Below are positions 1 through 8,335 of a stretch of DNA of 64,000 nt, piece by piece. The position numbers were made by a program, and so were the translations under genes. The notes below the pieces were generated by a model that did not search any database, had not been told where the DNA came from, and worked only from the letters and a program-made list of their open reading frames with translations. Source of the stretch: Chryseobacterium sp. G0162 (GTDB lineage Bacteria > Bacteroidota > Bacteroidia > Flavobacteriales > Weeksellaceae). Position 1 is the first letter of the stretch, and each line of letters starts with the position of its first letter. The DNA lies in contig NZ_CP033922.1 in NCBI RefSeq assembly GCF_003815715.1, positions 2,138,001-2,202,000 of the forward strand. Direction: 5' to 3'.

Positions 1-542
1 CCGATAACCTCTTCTCCTTTTACGGTAGTGATAGTCTCTAATTTTGAACTAGCTGCATTATACGTTAACGTATGAATGTATTTTTCTGAAGCGAATAACG
101 TCTGAGGTCCTGGTTTAGTGGAAGGAGGAACCGGCGGAGGTCTTCTGAAAACAGAACGGGTTTCAGAAATCGACTGCAGTTGGCTGTTGTTTCCGTAATT
201 AAACTGTCTACTATAAGATATACTGTCTTTATCTAGTTTTCCGTTTCCATCAAGATCAAGAAAACCTCTAAAATTGATCTGGCTGATTCTCTCACCACTG
301 TACATAATATCGGTAATCGAAGCACTGTCTGTAATTACTCTGTTTACAAGCAATCCGCTGTACTGATATTCTGCCAGAGTATCTTTAGCTGTAACTTCTC
401 TATATAATGCTCTTGGGCCACTCAGTCCTCCTGTATTATTCAAATCCAAAAGAGGATTCCCGTCTTCATCCAATAAATCTTTGCAGGAATGGATTGAAGA
501 AAAGCCTGCAATTAATAAGATAAAATAGAAAATTTGTTTCAT
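1..542 (-). CDS. Partial secreted lipoprotein, unknown function
   Basis: The reading frame is open from the ATG at 542 to the window edge with no stop, so at least 180 residues are present and the C-terminus lies outside. The first 20 residues form a lipoprotein signal peptide: MKQ, a hydrophobic stretch, then a cysteine in the context SSIHSC, expected to be lipidated after SPII cleavage. The mature part starts with an acidic linker containing DEDGNPLLDLNN. A later DLDGNGKLDKDS stretch resembles an EF-hand-like or dockerin-like calcium loop, and a proline-rich RRPPPVPPSTKPGP segment follows. I do not recognise a family. Similar Chryseobacterium lipoproteins carry Asp/Asn-rich loops, so calcium binding is inference only. 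Confidence 0.8.
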   Translation of the reverse strand, partial: MKQIFYFILLIAGFSSIHSCKDLLDEDGNPLLDLNNTGGLSGPRALYREVTAKDTLAEYQYSGLLVNRVITDSASITDIMYSGERISQINFRGFLDLDGNGKLDKDSISYSRQFNYGNNSQLQSISETRSVFRRPPPVPPSTKPGPQTLFASEKYIHTLTYNAASSKLETITTVKGEEVI

Positions 543-663
543 TTCCTGGTAATTGATTATTTTTTCACAAATATAATTTTTTTTTGCATAAAAATTATAT
601 GATTATTTATATTCTGATAAGATTAGCAATAATTATTCACCTATAATTGTGGATAGGTAAACA

Positions 664-789
664 TCAGATTTTGAGGCCTGTTATCGCAAATTGATTTGGG
701 TTTTGATGTCTCCCTACTGTATGAAGTGAAGCCAGTACCTCGAAAGGAGTAATACAAGCAAACACATTAAGAAAATAGTTTTTTACCAT
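664..789 (-). CDS. Candidate 41-residue small protein
   Basis: ATG at 789 to TGA at 664-666. The peptide begins MVKNYFLNVFACITPFEVLA and continues with LHTVGRHQNPNQF. Three things favour a real gene: base composition changes from AT-rich flanks to a coding-like mix exactly over the frame, a perfect TAnnTTTG box lies 17 bases upstream of the ATG, and the gene stands alone between divergently spaced neighbours. Against it, the size is small, there is no recognised family, and no clear TTTG -33 box sits at the right distance. It could also be the relic of a longer gene. Confidence 0.35.
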   Translation of the reverse strand: MVKNYFLNVFACITPFEVLASLHTVGRHQNPNQFAITGLKI

Positions 790-805
790 ATATTTTTAAT
801 TTGTT

Positions 806-813
806 CAAATATA
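806..813 (-). promoter_or_regulatory. TAnnTTTG promoter box for the small ORF
   Basis: On the minus strand the bases read TATATTTG, a perfect match to the Bacteroidota -7 consensus. It lies 17 bases before the ATG at 789. No TTTG at a 17-23 base spacing was found upstream, so this is half a promoter by eye. Confidence 0.35.
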
Positions 814-873
814 ATTCAATTTTACACAACACAGGCTATCAAAACCAATAAATTCATAAAGAATAAAGCCAAT

Positions 874-911
874 AAATAAAAAAAATCTAAAAACATAACG
901 CTTTTAGATTC
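874..911 (-). terminator. Rho-independent terminator of the three-paralog operon
   Basis: The stem AATCTAAAA/TTTTAGATT is followed on the minus strand by a run of eight T. It lies 25 bases past the stop of the last gene of the operon (936). Confidence 0.7.
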
Positions 912-935
912 TTATTTATTATATAAATTTGAAAA

Positions 936-1676
936 TTAATATGGCTGCAATACAGATGTTGTTAAAACAGATTGTGCCATGTCAGCCTTAAGGGCTCCTG
1001 TATCCACCGCTGCTCCTACTCCAAGTGCATTACCATTCAACGTCCTGTTTATACAGGCTACTTTAACTGAATATTTATTTTTTTGGGCAAGATTCTCAAG
1101 TGTTGCATTAAGATTGAAGATCTTATAAGCTCCACTATCTCCCTGCAATACATCAGCTCTCACGGCTTTAAGTTTATTATCTACAAAAACACCGCAGGCA
1201 AAACCAGCAGATGATGTACCATTGTTTGCCTTTTGGGCAGTGGTTTGAAATGAAAATGTTACTTTATTGATAGCACTTGTTACAGAAAAAGTATCCACTG
1301 CCTGAGGGATTACAATCCAGCTGCTTGTCAAATCATCATTTTCATTATAAGGTACTGGATTTCCATTACTATTAAATGTAACTCCTGTTTGATCTGCAAC
1401 CGTATTAATAGAAAACAGAGACATACTTCCCTGCCCATCAGCTATTTTAATACTTTTCCAGTCATTGGCAGTCATTGTCGAATTATTATGAAAGATGTCT
1501 CCATTATTACCCGAAGATCCTTTCAGTGCATCTGTACCATTAGTTCTTAGCTCCTTTCTTATATTGAGATCTCCATTTATATCTAACTTATTAACAGGAT
1601 TTGGAGTGTTAATACCGACTTGAGCTTCAATAAGCCCAATAATTAATAAAAATTGAACAAAAAATATTTTTTTCAT
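936..1676 (-). CDS. Secreted protein of unknown function, paralog 3 of 3
   Basis: 246 residues with an N-terminal signal peptide (about residues 1-18, ending ...LIEAQ) and then VGINTPNPVNKLDINGDL. That last motif begins all three proteins of this operon and the large protein at 51254. VGI(N/G)T-x-P-x-x-x-LD(V/I)-x-G is common at the mature N-terminus of secreted flavobacterial proteins and of some phage tail-fibre proteins. The remainder looks like a beta-rich domain containing the pattern FACGVFVDNKLKAVR, which the two upstream genes also share (YACGIFVDDKL, FACAVFRNDRL). There is no T9SS sorting domain at the C-terminus. It is the last gene of a tight operon (8-9 base gaps). Function unknown. 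Confidence 0.85.
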   Translation of the reverse strand: MKKIFFVQFLLIIGLIEAQVGINTPNPVNKLDINGDLNIRKELRTNGTDALKGSSGNNGDIFHNNSTMTANDWKSIKIADGQGSMSLFSINTVADQTGVTFNSNGNPVPYNENDDLTSSWIVIPQAVDTFSVTSAINKVTFSFQTTAQKANNGTSSAGFACGVFVDNKLKAVRADVLQGDSGAYKIFNLNATLENLAQKNKYSVKVACINRTLNGNALGVGAAVDTGALKADMAQSVLTTSVLQPY

Positions 1677-1684
1677 ACTTGGTT

Positions 1685-2506
1685 TTATTTTATAATCGTG
1701 TTAAACACTTGTGGAATTTCATATACATCAACTTTCAAAGATGATTGAGCAATAAAGCTATTAAGGTTGGTACTTGTATTTGTTCCTATCGCCAGTTTTC
1801 TGTTAGGAGCATCTCCATACGATGCAATTCTCGAGCATCCTACACTCACGATATGCTCACCTTTAGAGAGGTTTGCAACCATTCCAATTTGATTATGGGT
1901 AATGAAAGTAAACTGAGCACTACTTGCCTTAAGGTTATTCTGCCTCAAACTGATCAGTTTATCATCTACAAAAATACCACAAGCATAATCTATTGATGTA
2001 TCAGTACTTCCATTAGCCGCAAAATTGGCTTGCACTACAGTTTCAAACTGAAAATATGCTTTACTCTCAGTACTGAAAACCTGAATTTTCTGTGATAACC
2101 CACTAATTTTTTTAAATGCAGGAAGAGTAGAAAAATCGGCTCCCTTTATAAAAGCGGCCGCTTTACCTGTACTCGTTGCTGGTGGCTGTTCACTATTCGT
2201 AAAATCAACCCCAACTTTATCTGAGAAAGAGTTATTAAAGATCAGATAAAATTTATTTGGTTCATATTCAGGAATACGAAGAGTTTTCCAAATAGGCGGA
2301 TATCCTTCTCCCTGAGAAACTAATAACTGGTCATTATTTCCTAAAGAAAGACTGTTATCTGTAGCATCAAGTACGGCAATTTTATCTCTTAGATTCAAGT
2401 CTCCGTTAACATCTAATCTTGATTTTGGAGATTCAGTATTAATACCCACCTGGGCAGAAAGCATCAGTCCCGAGGCAAGAAATAAAGTGGATAATATATT
2501 TTTCAT
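1685..2506 (-). CDS. Secreted protein of unknown function, paralog 2 of 3
   Basis: 273 residues. The signal peptide is about residues 1-18 (ending MLSAQ), then VGINTESPKSRLDVNGDLNL. A middle motif, LLVSQGEGYPPIWKTL, matches VLVSQGEGKSPVWKSL in the next gene upstream, so these two are closer relatives. The core shares the YACGIFVDDKLISLR motif with the other paralogs. No sorting domain, membrane helix or catalytic motif is visible. Gaps are 8 bases to the downstream gene and 9 bases to the upstream gene, so co-transcription is near certain. I do not recognise a named family; a surface or matrix structural role is only a guess. Confidence 0.85.
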   Translation of the reverse strand: MKNILSTLFLASGLMLSAQVGINTESPKSRLDVNGDLNLRDKIAVLDATDNSLSLGNNDQLLVSQGEGYPPIWKTLRIPEYEPNKFYLIFNNSFSDKVGVDFTNSEQPPATSTGKAAAFIKGADFSTLPAFKKISGLSQKIQVFSTESKAYFQFETVVQANFAANGSTDTSIDYACGIFVDDKLISLRQNNLKASSAQFTFITHNQIGMVANLSKGEHIVSVGCSRIASYGDAPNRKLAIGTNTSTNLNSFIAQSSLKVDVYEIPQVFNTIIK

Positions 2507-2515
2507 CAGTTCGTT

Positions 2516-3337
2516 TTAATTGGATTTATAGGTTACATACTCAATCACATCGATCTTCATGTTAGACTCTAATGTAAACGCATTGGATGCTCCATTAGAA
2601 CTTTGAACATCACGACCTATAGCAAACTGAGAGCTTAAATTTGAAGTACTGATCTTGCGGCATGCAATTTCAAGGTTCTGTACTCCAACCGGAACGTTAA
2701 GTTCTGTATAATTAAGAGTAAAAATATAATCCTGAATCCCTGATTTTCCGCTATTGTTAGTAGAAGCAACTCTATCAGGACGCAATGCTACCAGCCTATC
2801 ATTTCTAAAAACAGCACATGCAAAACGTACATTCTCTGAAGTAGTAGATTGTGGAGCTTTCATTTCAATTCCGGTCTGGAACTGATAAGTAAGCCTGTTT
2901 TTACCGTTTTTAATAGTAAATGTGTTTTTAAGACCATCAATTTTCACCCATTTCCCTTTCGAAGTGTCATTGATATCATCTCCAACACTATTTTTAGAAA
3001 TGCCGTCTCCCTGAACACTGTTGGAAAGACCGGTAATTCCCACCTGATCAGATGATAAATACGAATTGATTAGCTTATATTGCCCCTCTTCCATAAAGGG
3101 AACATTTAACGATTTCCAAACAGGGGATTTGCCTTCTCCTTGAGAAACTAAAACCTGTCCGTTTAATCCTGCGTTTCCTACCTGAGTGGAAGTTCCACCC
3201 ACTCTAAGTTCTCTTCTTAAAGTGGTTTTTCCATTCACATCGAGCGTTGATTTTGGTTTAGTGGTCCCGATTCCCACCTGTGCGTGGACTTGGAAAGAAA
3301 GAAATCCAACTACACAACTGTATATAATTTTTTTCAT
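2516..3337 (-). CDS. Secreted protein of unknown function, paralog 1 of 3
   Basis: 273 residues and first gene of the operon. The signal peptide is about residues 1-19 (ending FQVHAQ), followed by VGIGTTKPKSTLDVNGKTTL, then the shared VLVSQGEGKSPVWKSL segment and a beta-rich core with FACAVFRNDRLVALRPD. The C-terminus lacks a type A or B T9SS signal, so export is probably by Sec to the periplasm or outer membrane unless the core itself is recognised. The three copies differ enough that the duplication is old. Function unknown. Confidence 0.85.
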   Translation of the reverse strand: MKKIIYSCVVGFLSFQVHAQVGIGTTKPKSTLDVNGKTTLRRELRVGGTSTQVGNAGLNGQVLVSQGEGKSPVWKSLNVPFMEEGQYKLINSYLSSDQVGITGLSNSVQGDGISKNSVGDDINDTSKGKWVKIDGLKNTFTIKNGKNRLTYQFQTGIEMKAPQSTTSENVRFACAVFRNDRLVALRPDRVASTNNSGKSGIQDYIFTLNYTELNVPVGVQNLEIACRKISTSNLSSQFAIGRDVQSSNGASNAFTLESNMKIDVIEYVTYKSN

Positions 3338-3348
3338 AATAAGGACTG

Positions 3349-3356
3349 CAAATGTA
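3349..3356 (-). promoter_or_regulatory. TAnnTTTG promoter box of the three-paralog operon
   Basis: The minus strand reads TACATTTG, a perfect -7 consensus, 12 bases upstream of the ATG at 3337. The -33 element is weak (T-rich, no TTTG). Confidence 0.5.
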
Positions 3357-3628
3357 CGAATTACGAATCGAAAAAATTCCAGTTATTATATTTAAAACTA
3401 TAGAAATAAACACATTACACAATAGAATTAATTATATGAAAAAGTAGAATTATTTCTACAAAAAGCTTTTTTTCCAAATCAATTAAAATACTAAAGCCCT
3501 CCAAATCCCTTATTGATCGATGTTTATTCAACGTTTTTTTCTCATCAAAACGTGATTTCGAACCTCATAAAAAGCCCTTAATTCCCTTGTAAATGAATAG
3601 TTTAACAGAAAAACATGATAATAATCAC
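3357..3628. other. Intergenic region with a hairpin and an unstarted open frame
   Basis: No gene with a start codon is convincing here. On the minus strand a frame is open from 3564 to a stop at 3415-3417 (about 49 codons, reading GSKSRFDEKKTLNKHRSIRD and onward), but it has no ATG. Within it lies a perfect 7-base inverted repeat, ACGTTTT/AAAACGT (about 3531-3553). It may be a gene relic or a dispersed repeat. Confidence 0.35.
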
Positions 3629-3665
3629 AAAAAACCATATAAAAACTAATTTTTTTATATGGTTT
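3629..3665 (-). terminator. Terminator of mfd
   Basis: The inverted repeat AAACCATATAAAAA/TTTTTATATGGTTT is followed on the minus strand by six T, 43 bases past the mfd stop. Confidence 0.65.
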
Positions 3666-3707
3666 ACATTGTTAACGGAAAACTTTTTAATTTTTGAAAA
3701 CTATATC

Positions 3708-6700
3708 TTAATTATTTTCAATAATAGCCTTTAGCAGGACATTAACCTCATCTACGTTTTTAATACGTTCTTTTCTCATCATAAGTTGGTTTCCTTCCTT
3801 ACCGGATTTTTCCTTAAGCTGTGCTTCTGAGGGATTTCTTGTCAAATAATTAATGATATGTCTAAATCTGTCTGTCTGATAGAATTTATCCTGGGGATTG
3901 CTTGGGAAATAACCTAAAAAAACACCGTTTTTCATTACAATCTTCTCAAAGCCTATATCTGCGGCAAGCCATTTCAAAGAAACACTTTTCAGCAAATTCA
4001 CTGCTTCTTTCGGCAATGCACCGAACCTGTCAATCAGTTCAAGTTCAAACTGATAAAGATCTTTTTCATTACTAATCTCGGCAATTTTCTGATACAACAA
4101 CAACCGCTCTTCAGTATTGGAGATATAGAAATCCGGTAACATCAGCTCCAGATCCGTATCAATATTAACATCTTTTACAGATTTGAAAAGCTTCTGTCTG
4201 TCTTCTTCGTTATCAAATAGATTCTCAAAATCAACATCATCCTTCAATTCCTCCAGAGCTTCCTGCATCAGTTTCTGGTATGTTTCAAATCCCATCTCAT
4301 TGATAAAGCCACTTTGTTCTGCTCCCAGCAAGTCTCCAGCCCCACGAATTTCAAGATCTTTCATCGCAATCTGGAAACCACTTCCAAGATCAGAAAACTG
4401 CTCAATAGCCTCCAGACGTTTTCTGGCATCCGAGGTCATCATATCATAAGGTGGAGTAATCAAAAAGCAGAAAGCCTTCCTGTTGCTTCGCCCTACTCTT
4501 CCTCTCATCTGGTGAAGATCTGCCATTCCAAATCTTTGAGCATCATTGATAAAGATGGTATTCGCGTTGGGAACATCCACTCCACTTTCTACAATCGTGG
4601 TAGAAACAAGTACATCATACTTTCCTTCCATGAAATCAAGCACATTCTTCTCCAGCTGTTTACCATCCATCTGCCCATGTCCTGTAATTACTCTGGCATC
4701 AGGAACCAGACGTTGGATAAGTCCGGCAATATCTTTAAGGTTTTCAATTCTGTTATTAATGAAATAAACCTGGCCATCCCTCTGAATTTCATAAGAAATA
4801 GCATCACGAATTATTTCTTCATTAAATCCTACCAGCTGAGTATCTACCGGCTGCCTGTTAGGCGGTGGTGTTTTGATTACGGATAAATCCCTTGCAGCCA
4901 TCAAAGAAAACTGCAATGTTCTCGGAATCGGAGTAGCAGTAAGAGTAAGGGTATCCACATTACTTTTCAGAGTTTTTAATTTATCTTTTACAGAAACTCC
5001 AAATTTATGTTCTTCATCAATAATCAATAATCCAAGATCCTTAAATTTAACAGAACTGCCTGCTAACTGATGGGTTCCGATAATAATATCTACTTTTCCG
5101 TTTTTCAGGGCATCCAGGGTTTCAGATTTCTGTTTCGCAGTTCTGAATCGGTTAACATAGGAAACATTTACCGGAAAATCTTTAAGTCTCTCCTTGAAAC
5201 TTCTATAGTGCTGAAATGCCAGAATAGTAGTAGGAACCAATACTGCAACTTGTTTTCCATCTGTTGCGGCTTTGAAAGCAGCACGGATTGCCACCTCTGT
5301 TTTTCCGAAACCTACATCCCCACAAACCAATCGATCCATTACCGTATCCGCTTCCATATCTCTTTTCACATCTACAGTAGCTTTTTCCTGATCCGGAGTA
5401 TCTTCATAAATAAAGCTTGCTTCCAACTCATTCTGGAGATAAGAATCTGGTGTATAAGCAAATCCTTTTGCCGTTTTTCTTTGCGCGTATAGTTTAATAA
5501 GATCAAATGCAATCTGTTTTACCTTAGCTTTTGTTTTTTGTTTTAAAGACTTCCAGGTTGGAGAACCAAGTTTGCTGAGCACAATCTCCCTTCCATCCGG
5601 CCCATTATATTTTGAGATCTTGTGCAATGAATGAATACTGACATATAATAAATCTCCGTTTTTATAGGTCAGTTTAAAACATTCCTGAATTTTTCCGTCA
5701 TTATTCACTTTCACCAATCCCATAAACTTTCCGATTCCATGATCGATATGGGCAATATAATCACCAATCTTCAAAGACATCAGGTCTTTTAAAGTAAGCT
5801 GCTCTGATTTTGCAAAGGTATTTTTAGCCTTATACCTTTGATAACGGTCAAAGATCTGGTGATCGGTATATACCAACAGCTTGTGTCCGTTATCTACAAA
5901 CCCTTCATGGAGTTCTGATTTAAAGCTTTTAAAAGGAAGTTCATGTTCAAGCTCTTCAAAGATAGACTCCAATCTTTCTTTCTGCTTTTCCGTTGAAAAG
6001 GAAATCCAGGTATCAAATCCATCTTCCTGCTTTTCTTCCATATCTTCAATCAAAAGCTCAAAGTTTTTATGGAAAGAAGGTTGTGGAAGCTGCTCCATTT
6101 TTACTTCAGCAATATCCTTCAATCCTTCAATAGTAACATTTCCGAAGTCAACCGTTTTAAATTTTTTATAATCAAATAAAAACTCCTGATCAGAAATAAA
6201 AAGTTCTTGTGGAGTTCTATGAGCGACCTCCTTACTTAAGGTTTCATATTTTTCAAGGGATTTTTCATAGAATGTTTTAATCTTTTGCATCCCGATCATT
6301 CCATTTTTAGAAACCACATAGCTTTCTTTAGGCAGTAGCTGCAGTAATGAAACCCTGCTTCCCGTTACTGAAAAATTCATATTGGATACCAACTGAAAAT
6401 CTTTCACTTTATCTACAGAAAGCTGAGTTTCTATGTCAAACGTTTTAATGCTTTCTACTTCATTACCAAAGAACGTGATCCTGTATGGTTTTTCATAGGA
6501 ATAAGAAAATACATCCACAATCCCTCCTCGTACAGAAAATTCTCCAGGTTCTGAAACAAAATCTGCCTGTTGGAAATGATAATGGTTAAGGAGTTCATCT
6601 ACAAAATCGAAATCCAGTTGATCTCCTACTTTTATATGATGGGAAATGGCTTTAAAATCCTCCTTCTTCAATACCTTTTCTGATAAAGCTCCGGCATAGG

Positions 6701-7076
6701 CAACAATTACTTTTGGAGACCTCCCGGAATTGATTTTATTAAGTACTTCTGTCCTTAACACAAGGTTGGCATTCTGTGTTTTTTCCACCTGGTAAGGCTC
6801 AAGGTGAGTCGCCGGAAAATACAATACCTTTTCTTTCCCCAGCAAATCTTCCATTTCGGTATTCGCATACAATGCATCCTCTTTATCATCTACCAGATAA
6901 AGAATATTTTTTTTCTGAACCAAAAACAGTTCAGCCACAAAAACAGAAACTGAGGAACCTGCGCTCCCCTTCACGGCAATATGCTGACTATTTTCTAACT
7001 GGGTAAAAATTTCTTTTCCGAATTCTTTTTGCATCAGATCCGGAAGGAACTTTTCATTGATGGATTTTAACTGCAT
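3708..7076 (-). CDS. mfd: Transcription-repair coupling factor Mfd
   Basis: Mfd removes RNA polymerase stalled at DNA lesions and recruits UvrA. I start it at the ATG at 7076 (MQLKSINEKF), giving 1122 residues; the longer frame begins at a TTG at 7100 and adds eight residues with no support. Domains in order: a UvrB-like N-terminal part (about 1-350); the polymerase-interacting CarD-like domain (about 430-500, IGDYIAHIDHGIGKF); a superfamily 2 helicase with Walker A GDVGFGKTEVA, box DEEHKFGV and TATPIPRTLQ; the motif MRGRVGRS; and the C-terminal TRCF domain. Length fits the family. It is monocistronic, with its own -7 box and terminator. Confidence 0.97.
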   Translation of the reverse strand: MQLKSINEKFLPDLMQKEFGKEIFTQLENSQHIAVKGSAGSSVSVFVAELFLVQKKNILYLVDDKEDALYANTEMEDLLGKEKVLYFPATHLEPYQVEKTQNANLVLRTEVLNKINSGRSPKVIVAYAGALSEKVLKKEDFKAISHHIKVGDQLDFDFVDELLNHYHFQQADFVSEPGEFSVRGGIVDVFSYSYEKPYRITFFGNEVESIKTFDIETQLSVDKVKDFQLVSNMNFSVTGSRVSLLQLLPKESYVVSKNGMIGMQKIKTFYEKSLEKYETLSKEVAHRTPQELFISDQEFLFDYKKFKTVDFGNVTIEGLKDIAEVKMEQLPQPSFHKNFELLIEDMEEKQEDGFDTWISFSTEKQKERLESIFEELEHELPFKSFKSELHEGFVDNGHKLLVYTDHQIFDRYQRYKAKNTFAKSEQLTLKDLMSLKIGDYIAHIDHGIGKFMGLVKVNNDGKIQECFKLTYKNGDLLYVSIHSLHKISKYNGPDGREIVLSKLGSPTWKSLKQKTKAKVKQIAFDLIKLYAQRKTAKGFAYTPDSYLQNELEASFIYEDTPDQEKATVDVKRDMEADTVMDRLVCGDVGFGKTEVAIRAAFKAATDGKQVAVLVPTTILAFQHYRSFKERLKDFPVNVSYVNRFRTAKQKSETLDALKNGKVDIIIGTHQLAGSSVKFKDLGLLIIDEEHKFGVSVKDKLKTLKSNVDTLTLTATPIPRTLQFSLMAARDLSVIKTPPPNRQPVDTQLVGFNEEIIRDAISYEIQRDGQVYFINNRIENLKDIAGLIQRLVPDARVITGHGQMDGKQLEKNVLDFMEGKYDVLVSTTIVESGVDVPNANTIFINDAQRFGMADLHQMRGRVGRSNRKAFCFLITPPYDMMTSDARKRLEAIEQFSDLGSGFQIAMKDLEIRGAGDLLGAEQSGFINEMGFETYQKLMQEALEELKDDVDFENLFDNEEDRQKLFKSVKDVNIDTDLELMLPDFYISNTEERLLLYQKIAEISNEKDLYQFELELIDRFGALPKEAVNLLKSVSLKWLAADIGFEKIVMKNGVFLGYFPSNPQDKFYQTDRFRHIINYLTRNPSEAQLKEKSGKEGNQLMMRKERIKNVDEVNVLLKAIIENN

Positions 7077-7140
7077 AAATAGTAATGGTATAAACGACAA
7101 AAGCGATTTCGGGAGTTTTCCGAAACCGTTTAATGGTATA

Positions 7141-7148
7141 CAAAGGTA
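7141..7148 (-). promoter_or_regulatory. TAnnTTTG promoter box of mfd
   Basis: The minus strand reads TACCTTTG, 65 bases upstream of the mfd ATG at 7076. No clear TTTG is seen at the -33 position. Confidence 0.5.
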
Positions 7149-7327
7149 AGGATATTTTTTTCTTTGAATCGAAATCCGCAGACTTTAAGATTTAAAATGA
7201 ATTACTTAGGCTATTTAAATCTTAATTTTTTATTAATTTAATTAATTACCTGTTAAAAAAAATCGAATATTTTCTCATGGCATAGTGTTTGGGATTTCAC
7301 AATGAACCAAACATTAAAAGTAGTATT

Positions 7328-7723
7328 ATGAAAAAAGCAATGAAAATTCTAGGAGTTTTGATGCTGTTTGTTTTTACAGCATTATCTTTTTGGTCGTGTA
7401 GCAAGGATGATGATCCGGCAGACAACGACTTTTTTGCAGGAACCTATAAAGGAAGTGTATCTTATAAAGATGGAGGCTCTACCAACATCAGTACGGATGC
7501 AGGAAGCGTATTCGTAACAAAGATTGCCAGTGGGACTAAGTACAACTTTTCCTTCTCAAACAGTATTCCGAGTCTCAATGGAATAGAATTCAACAAACAG
7601 GGAGACAACACCTTAGTAATGGTAGGATCTACTGCCACTTCTTATATCAGAATTGATAACAATACATTGAAAATTTTTTATACCCAGGATGGTAAAACAT
7701 GGACAGCCAATTGTACACGTTAA
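7328..7723 (+). CDS. Small lipoprotein, unknown function
   Basis: Starting at the ATG at 7328 (MKKAMKILGV) gives 131 residues with a lipoprotein signal: a hydrophobic segment and the lipobox FWSC, then SKDDDPADND, a typical acidic linker after the lipidated cysteine. The frame is open further upstream to a TTG at 7289, but that would bury the signal peptide. The mature domain (about 100 residues, beginning FFAGTYKGSVSYKDGG) looks like a small all-beta fold. Such cytoplasmic-looking acidic tails just after the cysteine act in Bacteroidota as a surface-export signal for lipoproteins, so surface exposure is possible. Monocistronic, with a strong terminator. Confidence 0.8.
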   Translation: MKKAMKILGVLMLFVFTALSFWSCSKDDDPADNDFFAGTYKGSVSYKDGGSTNISTDAGSVFVTKIASGTKYNFSFSNSIPSLNGIEFNKQGDNTLVMVGSTATSYIRIDNNTLKIFYTQDGKTWTANCTR

Positions 7724-7740
7724 CATCCACTAATTATTCA

Positions 7741-7777
7741 AAAGCCTGTTCTCCTAACCGAAAGCAGGCTTTTTTTA
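7741..7777 (+). terminator. Terminator after the small lipoprotein
   Basis: The stem AAGCCTG/CAGGCTT is followed by seven T, 18 bases after the stop codon. Confidence 0.8.
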
Positions 7778-7899
7778 TTCTTCAGCAAACTACTTTAATT
7801 TTTTTTTAAGCTGTAATAAACTTTAGTTAAGTTTAAAAAACCAAAATTTTTAGCCTACTTTTTGTATATCTTTATTCAACAAAAATAAACAGTATTCCT

Positions 7900-8196
7900 A
7901 TGAAAAAATTATTATCAGCAATGTCATTAGTCTTAGGATTAGGCCTTGCTACTGCTCAGCAGACTGCTCCCGCTACAAGTACTCCTCATGCGCCTGTAAA
8001 AGCTGCCGCCACTAAACCTGCAGAAGTAAAAGCTGCAAAACCTATGGCCGCTAAAACAGCTAAGCCGGCAGAAGTAAAACCTGCTCAACCTGCCGCTAAA
8101 ATGAAAAAAGACGGCACTCCGGATAAGAGATATAAAGAAAACAAACATCTTAAAAAAGATGGTACTCCGGACAAAAGGTATAAAGCAAATAAATAA
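7900..8196 (+). CDS. Secreted Ala/Lys/Pro-rich protein with KKDGTPDKRYK repeats
   Basis: 98 residues. A signal peptide (1-19, ending LGLATAQ) is followed by a low-complexity Ala-Pro-Lys region with imperfect repeats (KPAEVKAAKP, KPAEVKPAQP). The C-terminal tail then has the motif KKDGTPDKRYK twice (about residues 69-79 and 85-95). The mature protein is strongly basic and probably disordered. I have seen the KDGTPDKRY tail in small secreted proteins of other flavobacteria, without a known function. Binding of DNA, matrix or anionic surface polymers is a guess from the charge. It stands alone with its own terminator. Confidence 0.8.
   Translation: MKKLLSAMSLVLGLGLATAQQTAPATSTPHAPVKAAATKPAEVKAAKPMAAKTAKPAEVKPAQPAAKMKKDGTPDKRYKENKHLKKDGTPDKRYKANK
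8104..8184 (+). repeat. Tandem 33-base coding repeat
   Basis: Two copies (about 8104-8136 and 8152-8184) encode KKDGTPDKRYK separated by five residues. The copies differ at several third positions, so the peptide, not the DNA, is being conserved. Confidence 0.7.
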
Positions 8197-8244
8197 AGCA
8201 TAACATCAACATATAGTTGTTATTTTCATAATCAAATTTCGAGA

Positions 8245-8277
8245 AAAGCCGATGGATTTATTTCATCGGTTTTTTTT
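8245..8277 (+). terminator. Terminator after the KKDGTPDKRYK-repeat protein
   Basis: The stem CCGATG/CATCGG with flanking A/T pairs is followed by eight T. Confidence 0.8.
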
Positions 8278-8323
8278 ATGCCTTCCGTTCTAAAAAATAA
8301 TTCCACAATTCTCTACTTATTTA

Positions 8324-8331
8324 TAAATTTG
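8324..8331 (+). promoter_or_regulatory. TAnnTTTG box almost touching the GH3 start codon
   Basis: TAAATTTG ends five bases before the A of the ATG at 8336. With the usual distance from this box to the transcript start, the mRNA would begin at or within a base or two of the start codon, so it may be leaderless. Confidence 0.5.
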
Positions 8332-8335
8332 AACC

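Larger units (their letters stand above)
543..935. other. Intergenic region of about 390 bases with a possible small gene
   Basis: The flanks are very AT-rich. The middle (about 660-790) is visibly richer in GC and holds a 41-codon open frame on the minus strand, listed separately. A minus-strand terminator for the downstream operon sits at 874-911. I see no RNA gene or repeat here. Confidence 0.5.

Noticed and set aside
4314..4886. 190-codon plus-strand frame inside mfd
   Set aside because: Antisense to conserved helicase motifs of mfd; no promoter box and no homology pattern.
7077..7100. TTG start extending Mfd by eight residues
   Set aside because: The ATG at 7076 gives the usual N-terminus; the extra residues are hydrophobic and unsupported.
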